Of a DNA stretch of 64,000 nt, positions 1 to 9,025 are shown piece by piece. Source of the stretch: Chelativorans sp. ZYF759. Lineage in GTDB: Bacteria > Pseudomonadota > Alphaproteobacteria > Rhizobiales > Rhizobiaceae. The translations under genes were made by a program, and so were the position numbers. Each line of letters begins with the position of its first letter. Position 1 is the stretch's first letter. The stretch lies in the NCBI RefSeq assembly GCF_012911015.1, contig NZ_WVVV01000010.1:62001-126000 (forward strand). The letters are read 5' to 3'. Under the pieces are notes generated by a model. That model was not told where the DNA came from and did no database searches. It saw only the letters and a list, made by a program, of their open reading frames with translations.

Positions 1-1178
1 TGATGGGTGGCGAAGGCTTCCAGCACGCCCTTGTCGAGCGGATTGGCATCGAGAATGTTCAGGTCGGCGCGGAAGCCTCCCCGGACTTGGCCGATCTCGC
101 TGTCGAGCCGCAAAAGCTCTGCAGCGGTTGAGGTGGCTGCGCGCAACATGTCGATCGGCGCGACGACATCCGCGCGCAGCCGGAATTCGTCGAGCTGGCG
201 CTCCTGCATCGGGCCGATGAGGTCGGTGCCGTAGGCCATCGGAATCCCGATGCGCTGGGCCAGTTCAACCGCGCGGATGCCGGCATCCAGCACGTGATTG
301 ACCTTGTCGATCCGGTCGGTTGGAAACCCGCTCTTTGCCCCGACATCGGCGATGGCCCGCAGGATCGACAGTGTCGGCGTGAGATAGGCACCCCGCTCCT
401 TCATCAGGACCGCGGTCTCCTCATCCAGAAGATTGCCGTGCTCGATCGAACGCACGCCATTGCGCACGGCGCGCCCCACGGAGCTCGCCGTGTAGGTGTG
501 CGAGACGACATAGAGACCGGCCATCTCCGCCTCGTCGACGATCGCGGCGATTTCGGCTTCGGAGAACTGGTCGGAGGTAATCCGGTCGGTCGGGGAGGAT
601 ACGCCCCCATTCGCCATGATCTTGATGTGATGCGCCCCACGGCGGATCTCGTCGCGCGCCGCCCGCCGAACCTCGTCGACACCATCGCAACGTCGGCCAA
701 GGCTGACCAGCGAGTAGGCCATGTCCTCGGTGTCGGTGCCCATGCCGCGATGGTCGCCATGTCCGCCGCTGGGCGACAGCGCCTTGCCACCGTAGTGCAG
801 GCGAGGTCCTTCCAGAAAGCCTTCCTCGATCGCACGCGCGAGGCCGAACTCGGCCCCGCCCACATCGCGCACCGTGGTGAAACCGCGTCGCAACATGGCT
901 TTCAGCGTATGCGCCGTTCGTGCTGCCACATACATCGGCGACTGGCGCGGCAGCTCGCCCAGATTGGCGGTATAGGCCGTGACATGGACATGGCAGTCGA
1001 TCAGGCCGGGGATCACGAACCCGCCATCGATCTTCACGCGCCGTGCGTCGGGCAGACCTTTCACAGGCTCTTCGGCGACTTCGCGTATCAGGCCGCCTTC
1101 AAGCACCAGATGCCGGTCGGCAAGGATGGTGCCGGTATCCACGTCGACAACGTTGCTGTTTTCGAGAACGGTGATCAC
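1..1178 (-). CDS. Amidohydrolase-family metal-dependent hydrolase (C-terminus cut by window edge)
   Basis: Runs off the left edge, so the C-terminus is missing; 392 codons are visible. The protein has the amidohydrolase order: a beta-strand start (VITVLENSNVVDVDTG), the metal motif PGLIDCHVHV, a central lysine/histidine region (IKIMANGGVSSPTDR, YVVSHTYTASS), SIEHGNLLD, and an Asp motif AYGTDLIGPM. These are the HxH, Lys, His, His and Asp ligands of imidazolonepropionase/prolidase-like amidohydrolases, which cleave cyclic amides or dipeptides; the substrate is not evident. No signal peptide, so cytoplasmic. GTG at 1178 is chosen because AGGAG lies 7 nt upstream; an in-frame ATG at 1202 has no ribosome site. 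It ends 5' of a Dpp-type binding protein gene on the same strand (84 bp gap), suggesting it processes an imported peptide-like compound. Confidence 0.85.
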   Translation of the reverse strand, partial: MITVLENSNVVDVDTGTILADRHLVLEGGLIREVAEEPVKGLPDARRVKIDGGFVIPGLIDCHVHVTAYTANLGELPRQSPMYVAARTAHTLKAMLRRGFTTVRDVGGAEFGLARAIEEGFLEGPRLHYGGKALSPSGGHGDHRGMGTDTEDMAYSLVSLGRRCDGVDEVRRAARDEIRRGAHHIKIMANGGVSSPTDRITSDQFSEAEIAAIVDEAEMAGLYVVSHTYTASSVGRAVRNGVRSIEHGNLLDEETAVLMKERGAYLTPTLSILRAIADVGAKSGFPTDRIDKVNHVLDAGIRAVELAQRIGIPMAYGTDLIGPMQERQLDEFRLRADVVAPIDMLRAATSTAAELLRLDSEIGQVRGGFRADLNILDANPLDKGVLEAFATH

Positions 1179-1261
1179 CGCCCGACTCCTCTGACGTCTC
1201 ATGCCGGAAAATGGATAGGGACCGGGCGTGCTGGCGCCCGGTCCCTTCTCGATGCGTAGAC

Positions 1262-2767
1262 TTACTGTCCCGCCCAGCCGATGCGGTTCAGAAAGATGTT
1301 CTCGTTGGCCAGCGGGGTGAACTCGATCTCCTCGGCTGCGCCATAGATGACGGAAGCCTGGTAGAGCGGGATGACATAATTCTTGCTGGCCACGATCTCG
1401 CTGATCTGCTGGTAGAGTTCCAGACGCTCGTCCGTGTCGATCGTTGCACGCGCGGCATCCAGCGCCGCGTCGAGTTCCTCGTCGGCGACATTGGCCCAGC
1501 CGCTCGACGAATGCAGGATCGGATACATGATGCCGTCGGCGTCCTGACAGCCGCAGCTCCAGCGGCTGAACGAGGTCTGCGGAATGCTCTCGGGACCCGA
1601 CTGCATGCGCTGCATCCAGTTGCCCATGTCCGTCATCTCGATCTCGGCGTTGAGGCCGGCATCGACCAGCATCTGCTGGATCGCCTGCACCACGCGCTGG
1701 TCGTAGACCGGCGCGGTCAGGATCGAAAATTCCGCGGTAGCCGTATCGCCCAGTTCCGCGAGTATCTCCTTCGCCTTCTCCGGATCGTACTCGGCAGCCT
1801 CGATGCCCTCGACATAGCCGAACGAGGCAGGCGAGACGAGCTGTGAGACAGGAGCCTCATAGCCGCCCAGAATTCCTTCCACGATGCCTTCCTTGTCGAT
1901 CGCATGGGCAATCGCCAGACGCATGCGCTCGTCGTCGAGAGGTGCCTTCTGCACGTTCATCGCGAAATAGGCGACGCGCTCGGTGCGGGCCGCCAATACC
2001 TTGCCGACGCCGCCGCTCTCGACCTGGGCAGCAAGGTCGCTGTCGATGTTGGTGACGATATCGCTCGTGCCGGACTGCAAATTGGCGACGCGGGTCGCCG
2101 CGTCCGGTACCGCGCGGAAGGACGCCTTCGGGAACACGCCCTTCTCGCCCCAGTAGTCGTCATTGCGGGCGAGGATCACTTCGACGCCGCGGTTCCATGA
2201 TTCGAACTTGTAGGGCCCCGAGCCGACAGGATTGGCGTTGAATTCGTCCTTTGAGACGGCTTCGACGACATGCTGGGGCACGATCGAGAGTTTGGTGAGC
2301 TGCGCGAACAGGACCGGGTAGGCGCCATTCGTCGTCAGGACGACGGTGGTTTCATCGGTCGCGACGGCGTCGATGATGCTGTTGAACTGTCCCAGCTGCG
2401 GGCTCGCGAATTCCGGATCCGTGATGCGCTTGACGCTGAACACGACGTCATCGGCCGTCAGTTTCTCGCCGTCATGGAAGGTGACGTCGTCGCGGATCTT
2501 GAACTCGATCTCGGTGTCGGACAGGTAGGTCCACTCCGTTGCGATCTGCGGCGCGAACTCGCCGCCATCGTCACGCGTCATGAGGTTGTCGAAGATGTTT
2601 CGGTAGACGTTGAAGCTGTCAGGGTTCCACTGCATGTGGGGATCGAGCGAATTCGGCTCGCCCACGAAATCGATGACGATCATGTCCTTGGCGGCTGCCA
2701 GCGTGGCCGGCAGCGTCAACGACGAGGCAGCCAGCAAGGCCGCAATCATAAGCTTGTTCAGTCGCAT
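1262..2767 (-). CDS. ABC transporter periplasmic substrate-binding protein, peptide/opine (DppA/OppA, SBP_bac_5) family
   Basis: 501 aa. An N-terminal signal peptide (about residues 1-26, ending TLAAAKD) is followed by the family 5 solute-binding fold, with signatures SLDPH, YRNIFDNLMTRD, FKIRDDVTFHDGEKLTADDV, GSGPYKFESW and NDDYWGE. ATG 2767 is preferred over longer readings because GGAAGGAAGAG precedes it and it begins the signal peptide. It is clearly paralogous to the protein at 3927-5435: long stretches match almost residue for residue and the lengths are the same, so a local duplication is likely. No permease genes accompany it on this strand, so it probably docks on the permeases at 5503-7292. 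It would deliver peptides or peptide-like amines to the inner membrane. Confidence 0.9.
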   Translation of the reverse strand: MRLNKLMIAALLAASSLTLPATLAAAKDMIVIDFVGEPNSLDPHMQWNPDSFNVYRNIFDNLMTRDDGGEFAPQIATEWTYLSDTEIEFKIRDDVTFHDGEKLTADDVVFSVKRITDPEFASPQLGQFNSIIDAVATDETTVVLTTNGAYPVLFAQLTKLSIVPQHVVEAVSKDEFNANPVGSGPYKFESWNRGVEVILARNDDYWGEKGVFPKASFRAVPDAATRVANLQSGTSDIVTNIDSDLAAQVESGGVGKVLAARTERVAYFAMNVQKAPLDDERMRLAIAHAIDKEGIVEGILGGYEAPVSQLVSPASFGYVEGIEAAEYDPEKAKEILAELGDTATAEFSILTAPVYDQRVVQAIQQMLVDAGLNAEIEMTDMGNWMQRMQSGPESIPQTSFSRWSCGCQDADGIMYPILHSSSGWANVADEELDAALDAARATIDTDERLELYQQISEIVASKNYVIPLYQASVIYGAAEEIEFTPLANENIFLNRIGWAGQ

Positions 2768-3150
2768 TGGTCTCTTCCTTCCAATCCGTATCTTGTTCCC
2801 CAGGCCACCCGCCGACGGGCGGTTGCGTCGACAATCGGCCAACGCTAGATGCTCCAACTGACATCTTAGTGTGCAGTGTTGGCACATCAGATTTTGATCC
2901 TTGCACGCTTCAAAACCGTGGGCAACAGGAATTCTCGCTCTGCTGGCCAGCCAGCGCGGCCCGGAGCAGCGCATGTTGAAGAACGTTGTAGGAGGCTTGA
3001 CGTATAGGGCTTCAGATAGAAGGATGCGGGAGTTCTGCTTTCGGACTTGCCGCACGAACCGATTTTTGCGCGAGCGTGAAAGTAAGAGAAACGCGGCATT
3101 CTCATTCGCATGCTGCGATGACAGTTGGACTATCTGAGAGGTTAGATAGA
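2768..3150. promoter_or_regulatory. Divergent promoter region between the two transport arms
   Basis: This 383-bp gene-free stretch separates the minus-strand binding protein from the plus-strand GntR regulator and must hold both promoters. Two inverted repeats are visible. TGTGC-N7-GCACA lies at 2870-2886, a plausible regulator site near the binding protein promoter. CTATCT-N8-AGATAG lies at 3130-3149 and directly spans the GAGAGG ribosome site of the regulator gene. I could not place -35/-10 boxes with confidence. No protein reading of this stretch looks genuine. Confidence 0.55.
3130..3149 (+). promoter_or_regulatory. Inverted repeat over the ribosome site of the GntR-family gene
   Basis: CTATCT and AGATAG (6-bp arms, 8-nt spacer) flank GAGAGGTT, which contains the likely Shine-Dalgarno of the ATG at 3151. 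It could be an autoregulatory operator of the GntR protein or an RNA hairpin limiting its translation. Seen directly in the sequence; function inferred. Confidence 0.4.
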
Positions 3151-3930
3151 ATGCTTGACCATGACGCCTACGCCTCTCCCTTGCCGCCGCAGGGCAAGGG
3201 TGAAGCCGCCGAGCGTGCACTCCGCAGCGCCATCGTGCACTGCGTGCTTGCGCCGGCAGAGCGTCTGTCGGAAGTCGAATTGGCGCGCGAGTTCGGGTTG
3301 GGGCGGGGCGCCGTGCGCGCCGCGCTGGCCCGTCTGCAGGCCAGCGGCTTCGTCTCGTCCAGCGCGCGAAGCGGCTGGTCGGTTACCCCCGTGTCGGCGG
3401 CCGAAATCCGCGAACTCAGTGCGGCCCGGCGACAGCTGGAACCGCTTCTGTGTGGCGTCGTGCTGGATGAGGCCGAGCGCGCGCATCTCCTGAGGCAGGC
3501 CGAAATGCATACGGCGCTGACCCATCGACAGGAGCTCGGCGGCGATATGGTGCCGACCATCCGCCGCTGCGAGCGTGACATCCTTGAAGCCCTTTCGGCC
3601 CGGCTGGGCATGCCCATCGTCGCCGGCTGGCTGACGGACCTGTGGGATCGTTCGATCCGGCTCGTGAATTTCTTCGAGGCGCGCGGGCCGTCAAAGCTGG
3701 CACCAGCCGATCGCTCGCGCTTTGTCGAGGCGTTGATCGAGGGCCGCAAGGCCGACGCGCTCAGTCATCTCGCCGCCGCCAATGCCGCGTTGGAAACCTA
3801 TCTGCTGGACCGCTTCCTTGAATCGGAAGCGATGGTCGGCACGCGCAATCCGCGTCGCGCGGCGGAAAAGGAAAAGCCAGTCGACCGGCGGGCAACGAAA
3901 TCACCATCCGGAATGAGGACAATACGATGA
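3151..3930 (+). CDS. GntR-family transcriptional regulator (FadR/FCD type)
   Basis: 259 aa. The N-terminal winged helix-turn-helix spans about residues 20-75 (AAERALRSAIVHCVLAPAERL, then VELAREFGLGRGAVRAALARL, then the wing GFVSSSARSGWSV). The C-terminal helical FCD domain, which binds a small acid or metal ligand, follows (LSAARRQLEPLL, CERDILEALSARLGMP, LIEGRKADALSHL). ATG 3151 is chosen for GAGAGG 9 nt upstream; in-frame starts at 3076 and 3118 lack such a site. Its TGA overlaps the next gene's ATG by 4 bp, so it is translationally coupled to the transporter it probably controls, and may also act on the divergent binding protein promoter. The basic, low-complexity C-terminal tail (about 30 residues) is unusual for the family. 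Confidence 0.85.
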   Translation: MLDHDAYASPLPPQGKGEAAERALRSAIVHCVLAPAERLSEVELAREFGLGRGAVRAALARLQASGFVSSSARSGWSVTPVSAAEIRELSAARRQLEPLLCGVVLDEAERAHLLRQAEMHTALTHRQELGGDMVPTIRRCERDILEALSARLGMPIVAGWLTDLWDRSIRLVNFFEARGPSKLAPADRSRFVEALIEGRKADALSHLAAANAALETYLLDRFLESEAMVGTRNPRRAAEKEKPVDRRATKSPSGMRTIR

Positions 3931-5435
3931 CCCATAAGCTGGCTTACTCGTTTTCTCTCGCACTAAGCGTGGCCATTGCCGGCTCCGCCCTTCCCATGGA
4001 CGATGCGCGCGCCAAGGATCTGCTGGTCGTGGATCTCGTCAGCGAGCCTTCCTCTCTGGATCCGCACCGCCAATGGAATCCGGACAGCTACTACGTGTAC
4101 CGCAACATTTTCGACAATTTGCTGACGCGCGACAATGACGGTCAGATCGTGCCGCAGATTGCGACCGAGTGGGAAAACACGTCCGACACGGAGATCGTGT
4201 TCAAGATCCGTGACGACGTCACCTTCCATGATGGCGAGAAGCTCACCGCCCAAGACGTGGCCTTCAGCGTGAACCGCATCATCGATCCTTCTTTCGGCAG
4301 TCCGCAGCTCGGTCAGTTCAACAAGATCGTCTCTGCCGAAGCGACCGGCGAATATGAGGTGACGCTGAGGACCGATGGCGCCTACCCGGTGCTGCTGGCT
4401 CAGCTCGTCAAGCTGTCGATCGTCCCCCAGCACATCGTCGAGGAAGTCGGCGCTGACGCTTTCAATGCAAGCCCCGTCGGCTCCGGTCCCTACCGTTTCG
4501 GGGAGTGGCAGCGCGGTATTTCGGTGCGCCTTGACCGCAATGACGATTATTGGGGCGAGGTGGGCGTATTCCCGGCGGCCGAATTCCGCGCCGTGCCGGA
4601 CGCGTCGACCCGCGTTGCAAATCTCCAGGCTGGCGAAACCGATCTCGCGGTGACGCTTGATTCCGACCTTGCCGCGCAGCTTGAAGGGTCGGCCAACGCC
4701 AAGGCGGTTTCCGTGCTGACCGAGCGCATCGGCTACCTCAAGCTCAATCCGACCCGCGCCCCGCTCGACGACCAGCGCGTTCGTCAGGCGATCGCCCATG
4801 CGATCGACAAGGAAGGTATCGTGGAGGGTATTCTGGGCGGCTTTGACGCGCCCGTGGCGCAGATGGCAACGACGTCGCATTTTGGATATGTCGAAGGCAT
4901 CGAGGCCTATCCCTACGATCCCGAGGCCGCGCGCAGTCTGGTTGAAGAAGCCGGTGCGGCCGGGCAGGTGGTCTCGTTCGCGACCTCCCCCACTTTCGAC
5001 CAGCGTATCGTCCAGGCCCTCGCCCAGATGATCAGCGATACCGGCCTCGTCGCCGAAATCGAGCTGACGGATATGGCAACCTACCTCCAGCGCGTGCAAA
5101 GCGAGCCTGAGGACCAGCCCTATATGGCCTTCGGCCGCTGGTCCTGCGCGTGTCAGGATGTGGACGGCGTTCTCCACTCGTTGCTGCATTCGTCGAGTTC
5201 ATGGTCGGCGCTGTCGGATCCACGCATCGATGCACTGCTCGACGAAGCACGCAACACGCTCGACGAGGACCAGCGCCTTGCCGCCTACGGCGAGGTCAGC
5301 AGTTTTGTGGCCGAGGAGGTCCCTCTCGTGCCGCTCTACCAGGCTGCCATCATCTACGGTGCGGCCAATGGGCTTGAATGGCAGCCGACCTCCAATGAAA
5401 GCATGTTCCTGAACCGGATGGGCTGGTCCGACTGA
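3927..5435 (+). CDS. ABC transporter periplasmic substrate-binding protein, peptide (DppA/OppA) family
   Basis: 502 aa with a signal peptide of about 30 residues ending DDARAKD. It has the same family 5 binding-protein signatures as its paralogue at 1262-2767 (SLDPHRQWNPDS, YRNIFDNLLTRD, KIRDDVTFHDGEKLT, GSGPYRFGEW). Its start overlaps the stop of the GntR gene (ATGA). It is the first structural gene of a long operon with two permeases and two ATPases, so it is the cognate binding protein of that importer. The neighbouring hydrolase-type enzymes (gamma-glutamyltransferase, deacetylase, SDR) suggest a modified peptide or gamma-glutamyl compound as substrate; this is inference. Confidence 0.92.
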   Translation: MTHKLAYSFSLALSVAIAGSALPMDDARAKDLLVVDLVSEPSSLDPHRQWNPDSYYVYRNIFDNLLTRDNDGQIVPQIATEWENTSDTEIVFKIRDDVTFHDGEKLTAQDVAFSVNRIIDPSFGSPQLGQFNKIVSAEATGEYEVTLRTDGAYPVLLAQLVKLSIVPQHIVEEVGADAFNASPVGSGPYRFGEWQRGISVRLDRNDDYWGEVGVFPAAEFRAVPDASTRVANLQAGETDLAVTLDSDLAAQLEGSANAKAVSVLTERIGYLKLNPTRAPLDDQRVRQAIAHAIDKEGIVEGILGGFDAPVAQMATTSHFGYVEGIEAYPYDPEAARSLVEEAGAAGQVVSFATSPTFDQRIVQALAQMISDTGLVAEIELTDMATYLQRVQSEPEDQPYMAFGRWSCACQDVDGVLHSLLHSSSSWSALSDPRIDALLDEARNTLDEDQRLAAYGEVSSFVAEEVPLVPLYQAAIIYGAANGLEWQPTSNESMFLNRMGWSD

Positions 5436-5502
5436 ACCTGCAACCCCTGCGGCGGTCCCGTGAAACGCCGGGCCGCAATGCGATTCGAGAGGCAGTGCCC
5501 AC

Positions 5503-6429
5503 GTGTCGGCGTTCTTTCTGAAGCGGATATTCCAGGCGCTGATCGCCGTGATCGGCGTGATGACGCTCATCTTCTTCCTGCAGCGGCTGACGGGCGACCC
5601 GGTTCTGCTGCTGGTTCCGCAGAACGCCACAAGGGCGGACATCGAGGCCATGCGAGTCACGCTCGGCTTCGATCGGCCGCTGGCGGTTCAATATTTCGAC
5701 TACATGGCCGGGCTTCTCACATTCGATCTCGGCCGCTCCTACATCCAGAACATCCCGGTCTGGACGCTGATTGCCAGCCGCCTTCCCTACACGCTGATGC
5801 TGGCGGGCGGGGCGCTGGTCGTGGCCTTCGGCATCGGCATCCCGCTGGGCGTGCTGATGGCGGTGCGGCGCGGCAAGCCGGAATCCAAGGTGATGATGGG
5901 CTTCGTTCTGGCCGGCCAGTCGATGCCGACCTTCTGGAGCGCCATCCTGATGATAATGGTGTTCGCGGTGTGGCTGGGTTGGCTGCCGCCCTCGGGTGCG
6001 CGCTCGGCCTCGAGCCTGATCATGCCGTCGATTGCGCTCGGGCTCCTGTCCATGGCCACCTTCGCCCGCGTCGCCCGCACCGCCGTGCTTGATGAGCTGG
6101 AAAAAGACTACGTGCGCACCGGCCATGCCAAGGGCCTGCCGATGAACCGCATCGTCACGCGTCATTTGCTGCGCAACGCCGCTATTCCCGTCGTCACCGT
6201 GGCCGCGCTCGAGATCGCCAATCTGCTGGCCGGCGCGGTGATCGTGGAGACGGTGTTCGCGTGGCCGGGCCTGGGTCAGCTTACCGTGCAGGCCATCAAC
6301 GCGCGCGACTTCATGGTGGTGCAGGCGGTCGTGCTCCTGGGCGCTGTCACCGCGATCTCCCTCAATCTCATCGCCGATCTTCTCTACAGTCTGATCGACC
6401 CGCGCATCCGCATGGAGGCGAACCCGTGA
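5503..6429 (+). CDS. ABC transporter permease, DppB/OppB type
   Basis: 308 aa, six predicted membrane spans, starting MSAFFLKRIFQALIAVIGV as DppB-type permeases do. The proximal region has GDPVLLLVPQNATRADIEAMR and the cytoplasmic EAA loop LEKDYVRTGHAKGLPMNRI, with the family ending TVFAWPGLGQLTVQAINARDFMVVQAVVL. GTG 5503 has GAGAGG about 10 nt upstream. It pairs with the DppC-type permease that begins inside its stop codon (GTGA). It forms half of the inner-membrane channel of the peptide importer. Confidence 0.92.
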   Translation: MSAFFLKRIFQALIAVIGVMTLIFFLQRLTGDPVLLLVPQNATRADIEAMRVTLGFDRPLAVQYFDYMAGLLTFDLGRSYIQNIPVWTLIASRLPYTLMLAGGALVVAFGIGIPLGVLMAVRRGKPESKVMMGFVLAGQSMPTFWSAILMIMVFAVWLGWLPPSGARSASSLIMPSIALGLLSMATFARVARTAVLDELEKDYVRTGHAKGLPMNRIVTRHLLRNAAIPVVTVAALEIANLLAGAVIVETVFAWPGLGQLTVQAINARDFMVVQAVVLLGAVTAISLNLIADLLYSLIDPRIRMEANP

Positions 6430-7292
6430 GCGCGGCAGCATCACCCCCCCGACCAAACCCCGTCAGGCATTCGTCGATCCCCTGGGCGGTTGTGCCGTTT
6501 GGCCTGATCCTTCTCGCCCTCGTGCTGATGGCGGTCTTTGCCCCGCTGATCGCGCCGGTCGATCCCAGCACGCAGAACCTCCTTGCCCGGCTCAAGGCAC
6601 CTGGAACCGAGGCGCGCGGGGTAGTCTACCATCTGGGTTCCGACGAGCTGGGTCGCGACGTCCTCAGCCGCGTGATCTACGGCGCGCGAATCTCGCTTCT
6701 GGTCGCCTTCGCGTCGGTCATCCTGTCGGGCATTTTCGGCAGCATCCTTGGCATGGTCGCCGCTTTCCAGCGCGGCTGGGTCGAGACCATCATCATGCGC
6801 CTCGTCGACATCGTGTTGTCGGTACCGGCGATCCTGCTTGCCATCATCACCGTCGCGGTGCTGGGACCGAGCCTCTACAACGTCGTCATCGTTCTCGCGC
6901 TTACGCGGTGGCCCCGCTATGCGCGCGTCGCCTATGGACAGACGCTGTCTGTGGCCAACATGCCCTATGTGCGCCTCGCAAAGTTCATGGGAGCGGGCTG
7001 GTTCAGGTTGCTTTGGCGCCATGTCCTGCCCAACATCGCTGGCGCGCTCATTGTCGTTGCCACGCTCGAATTCGGCCTGATGGTGCTGTTCGAGGCAGGT
7101 CTGTCCTTCCTGGGCCTGGGCGTGCAGCCGCCCACGGCAAGCTGGGGCGCGATGCTGTCGACGGGCCGGAACTATGTCGGGAACGCCTGGTGGATCGCGA
7201 CCTTCCCCGGGCTCGCTCTGTTCCTGCTCGTGCTCTCCATCAATCTCATCGGCGATCATGTACGTGACCGCCTCGACCCCCGCTCACGCTAG
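6426..7292 (+). CDS. ABC transporter permease, DppC/OppC type
   Basis: 288 aa from GTG 6426, which overlaps the preceding TGA by 4 bp; a longer in-frame reading lies inside the upstream gene and is rejected. The features are those of DppC: one N-terminal span (WAVVPFGLILLALVLMAVFAPLI), then LGSDELGRDVLSRVIYGARISL, EAA loop VRLAKFMGAGWFRLLWRHVLPN and the end LGLGVQPPTASWGAML. It forms the heterodimeric channel with the 5503-6429 product. Confidence 0.92.
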   Translation: MSAAASPPRPNPVRHSSIPWAVVPFGLILLALVLMAVFAPLIAPVDPSTQNLLARLKAPGTEARGVVYHLGSDELGRDVLSRVIYGARISLLVAFASVILSGIFGSILGMVAAFQRGWVETIIMRLVDIVLSVPAILLAIITVAVLGPSLYNVVIVLALTRWPRYARVAYGQTLSVANMPYVRLAKFMGAGWFRLLWRHVLPNIAGALIVVATLEFGLMVLFEAGLSFLGLGVQPPTASWGAMLSTGRNYVGNAWWIATFPGLALFLLVLSINLIGDHVRDRLDPRSR

Positions 7293-7301
7293 GACAAGTG
7301 C

Positions 7302-8090
7302 ATGCAGTTTGCAGACGAATTCAACGGTCGGAAGGTCATCGTCACCGGAGCCTGCGGGATCATCGGCGGCTGGATCGCCGACGGCTTCCGCGACGCCGGC
7401 GCCACCGTCTGTCTCACCGATCGCGATCAGGGACGGCTCGACCTCATGCTCGCGGACTGGGCGGGAGACGGCCATCTCGCCATCGCCGCCGACCTCCGCG
7501 ATACGGCTTCGATGAGTGCACTCGCGGATCGGGTCGCAACCGAATGGGGCGCCCCCGACATCCTGATCAACAATGCCGGCATCTATCCCTCGGGCTTCCT
7601 GCTCGACATCGATGTTGACGAATGGGACGCCGTTTTCGAGGTCAATCTGCGCGCGCCCTTCGTCTTGTCGAAGCTCTTCGCCCGGCAGATGATCGAGGCG
7701 AGGAAGGGGGGATCGATCGTCAACATCTCGTCGGGCGCCTCGCGCAAGATGCGCACCACGGTCGTGCCCTACTGCACCTCGAAGACCGCGCTCGACCGGC
7801 TGACCAAGGGCTTCGCGCTGGAACTCGCCGAATACGGCATCCGCGTCAACGCGGTGGAGCCAGGCTTCATGGCCGGCAGCGATGTCAGTCCGCTCTCCGA
7901 CGAGCACGTGAACGCTGCCATCGGCTCGATTCCGCTCGGCCGGCCCTCCTCGCCCTCGGATGTGACGAGCGCCGTGCTCTATCTGTGCTCGCAGGCCGGC
8001 GCCTATGTGACCGGCGGCACGCTCACGGTCGATGGCGGCAATTCGATCGGCACCAAGGCCGTCTACCAGGACAAGAAGAAGGCGCTGTGA
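7302..8090 (+). CDS. Short-chain dehydrogenase/reductase (SDR)
   Basis: 262 aa classical SDR, an NAD(P)-dependent oxidoreductase of the cytoplasm. The Rossmann glycine motif TGACGIIG is at residues 15-22, NNAG at 90-93, catalytic Ser near 143-144 (NISSGA) and catalytic Tyr157/Lys161 (YCTSK). The C-terminal GGTLTVDGG is typical. It sits 9 bp after the permease and within the transporter operon, so it probably oxidises or reduces part of the imported compound. The substrate cannot be read from sequence. Confidence 0.88.
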   Translation: MQFADEFNGRKVIVTGACGIIGGWIADGFRDAGATVCLTDRDQGRLDLMLADWAGDGHLAIAADLRDTASMSALADRVATEWGAPDILINNAGIYPSGFLLDIDVDEWDAVFEVNLRAPFVLSKLFARQMIEARKGGSIVNISSGASRKMRTTVVPYCTSKTALDRLTKGFALELAEYGIRVNAVEPGFMAGSDVSPLSDEHVNAAIGSIPLGRPSSPSDVTSAVLYLCSQAGAYVTGGTLTVDGGNSIGTKAVYQDKKKAL

Positions 8091-8113
8091 GCGGCGCACG
8101 AGAAGAGGACCAC

Positions 8114-9025
8114 ATGACGGACCATCTGACCATCAAATCTCCCTGGCCTGCCTATGAATGGCCGGAAGGCAAGCAATCGGCCGCGCTCCTGTCGGTCGAT
8201 GTGGATGCCCATTCGCCGTTTCTGTGGTCGCTGCGCGACGGTGTGCCGGACCGACTGGCCGGCATCGAGATACGCCGCTTCGGACCCCGCACCGGCCTCT
8301 ATCGCCTGCTCGACCTCTTCGCCCGCTATGGCTTCAAGGGCAGCTTCTACGTGCCGGGCTTCGTGGCTGAAACCAATCCCGAGATACTTCCGGCCATTCT
8401 CGAAGGCGGCCACGAGATCGGCCTGCACGGCTATTTTCACGAGATCGTCGCCGAAGCCTCCGACGCTGAGTTCACCGGAGCGCTCGAAGCGAGCATGGAA
8501 CTGTTCGTCAAGCAGACCGGTCAGACGCCCGTCGGCTTCCGCTCTCCGGCCTGGGAACTGACGCCGCACATGCTGGCTGAAATCAAACGGCTCGGCCTGG
8601 CCTATGACTCGTCCCTGTCGGGCTTCGATCACCCCTACGAGGTCGACGGCCTCGTGGAACTCCCCGTTCAGTGGGCGGTAGACGACGCGATCTTCTTCAA
8701 GTTCGAGGGCGGCGGCCGTGACAAGTGGCCCTTGCAGTCTGGCCGCACGGTCCTGGACGACTGGCTTCGCGAGTGGCGAATGCTGCACCGCTATGGCGGC
8801 ATGTTCACGCTGACCGTGCATGACTGGATTTCCGGCCGCGCCCAGCGCATCGCGCTTCTGGAGGAGATGTTCGACGCGATCCGCGCGGAGAACACCGCGT
8901 GGGTCGCGACCGCGCGCGAGATTGCCGCCTTTCACGCCGGCTCGGCCAACAAGGGCCGTTTCAACGTCCCCGCTCACGTGCCCGATGCCATTGGCCACCG
9001 CAGGTTCGGACAGACGCATGGGTGA
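8114..9025 (+). CDS. Polysaccharide deacetylase-like (NodB-homology / carbohydrate esterase 4 fold) hydrolase
   Basis: 303 aa. The NodB-homology motifs are present: the Asp pair SVDVD (D29, D31), the metal motif LHGYFHE (H105-x3-H109, with H100 just before), GFRSPAWELTP, and a C-terminal LTVHDW. It lacks a signal peptide, so it acts in the cytoplasm. It resembles the PuuE/PgdA-type subgroup that hydrolyses amide or N-acyl groups on small molecules rather than wall polymers. ATG 8114 has AGAAGAGG upstream. The stop overlaps the next start by 8 bp. In this operon it is a candidate for de-amidating the imported substrate; this is inferred. Confidence 0.82.
   Translation: MTDHLTIKSPWPAYEWPEGKQSAALLSVDVDAHSPFLWSLRDGVPDRLAGIEIRRFGPRTGLYRLLDLFARYGFKGSFYVPGFVAETNPEILPAILEGGHEIGLHGYFHEIVAEASDAEFTGALEASMELFVKQTGQTPVGFRSPAWELTPHMLAEIKRLGLAYDSSLSGFDHPYEVDGLVELPVQWAVDDAIFFKFEGGGRDKWPLQSGRTVLDDWLREWRMLHRYGGMFTLTVHDWISGRAQRIALLEEMFDAIRAENTAWVATAREIAAFHAGSANKGRFNVPAHVPDAIGHRRFGQTHG

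Noticed and set aside
2768-3220. Upstream in-frame extension of the 1262-2767 binding protein by about 150 codons
   Set aside because: The extension lacks a family match, a signal peptide plus ribosome site start exists at 2767, and it would cover the GntR gene start and divergent promoter.
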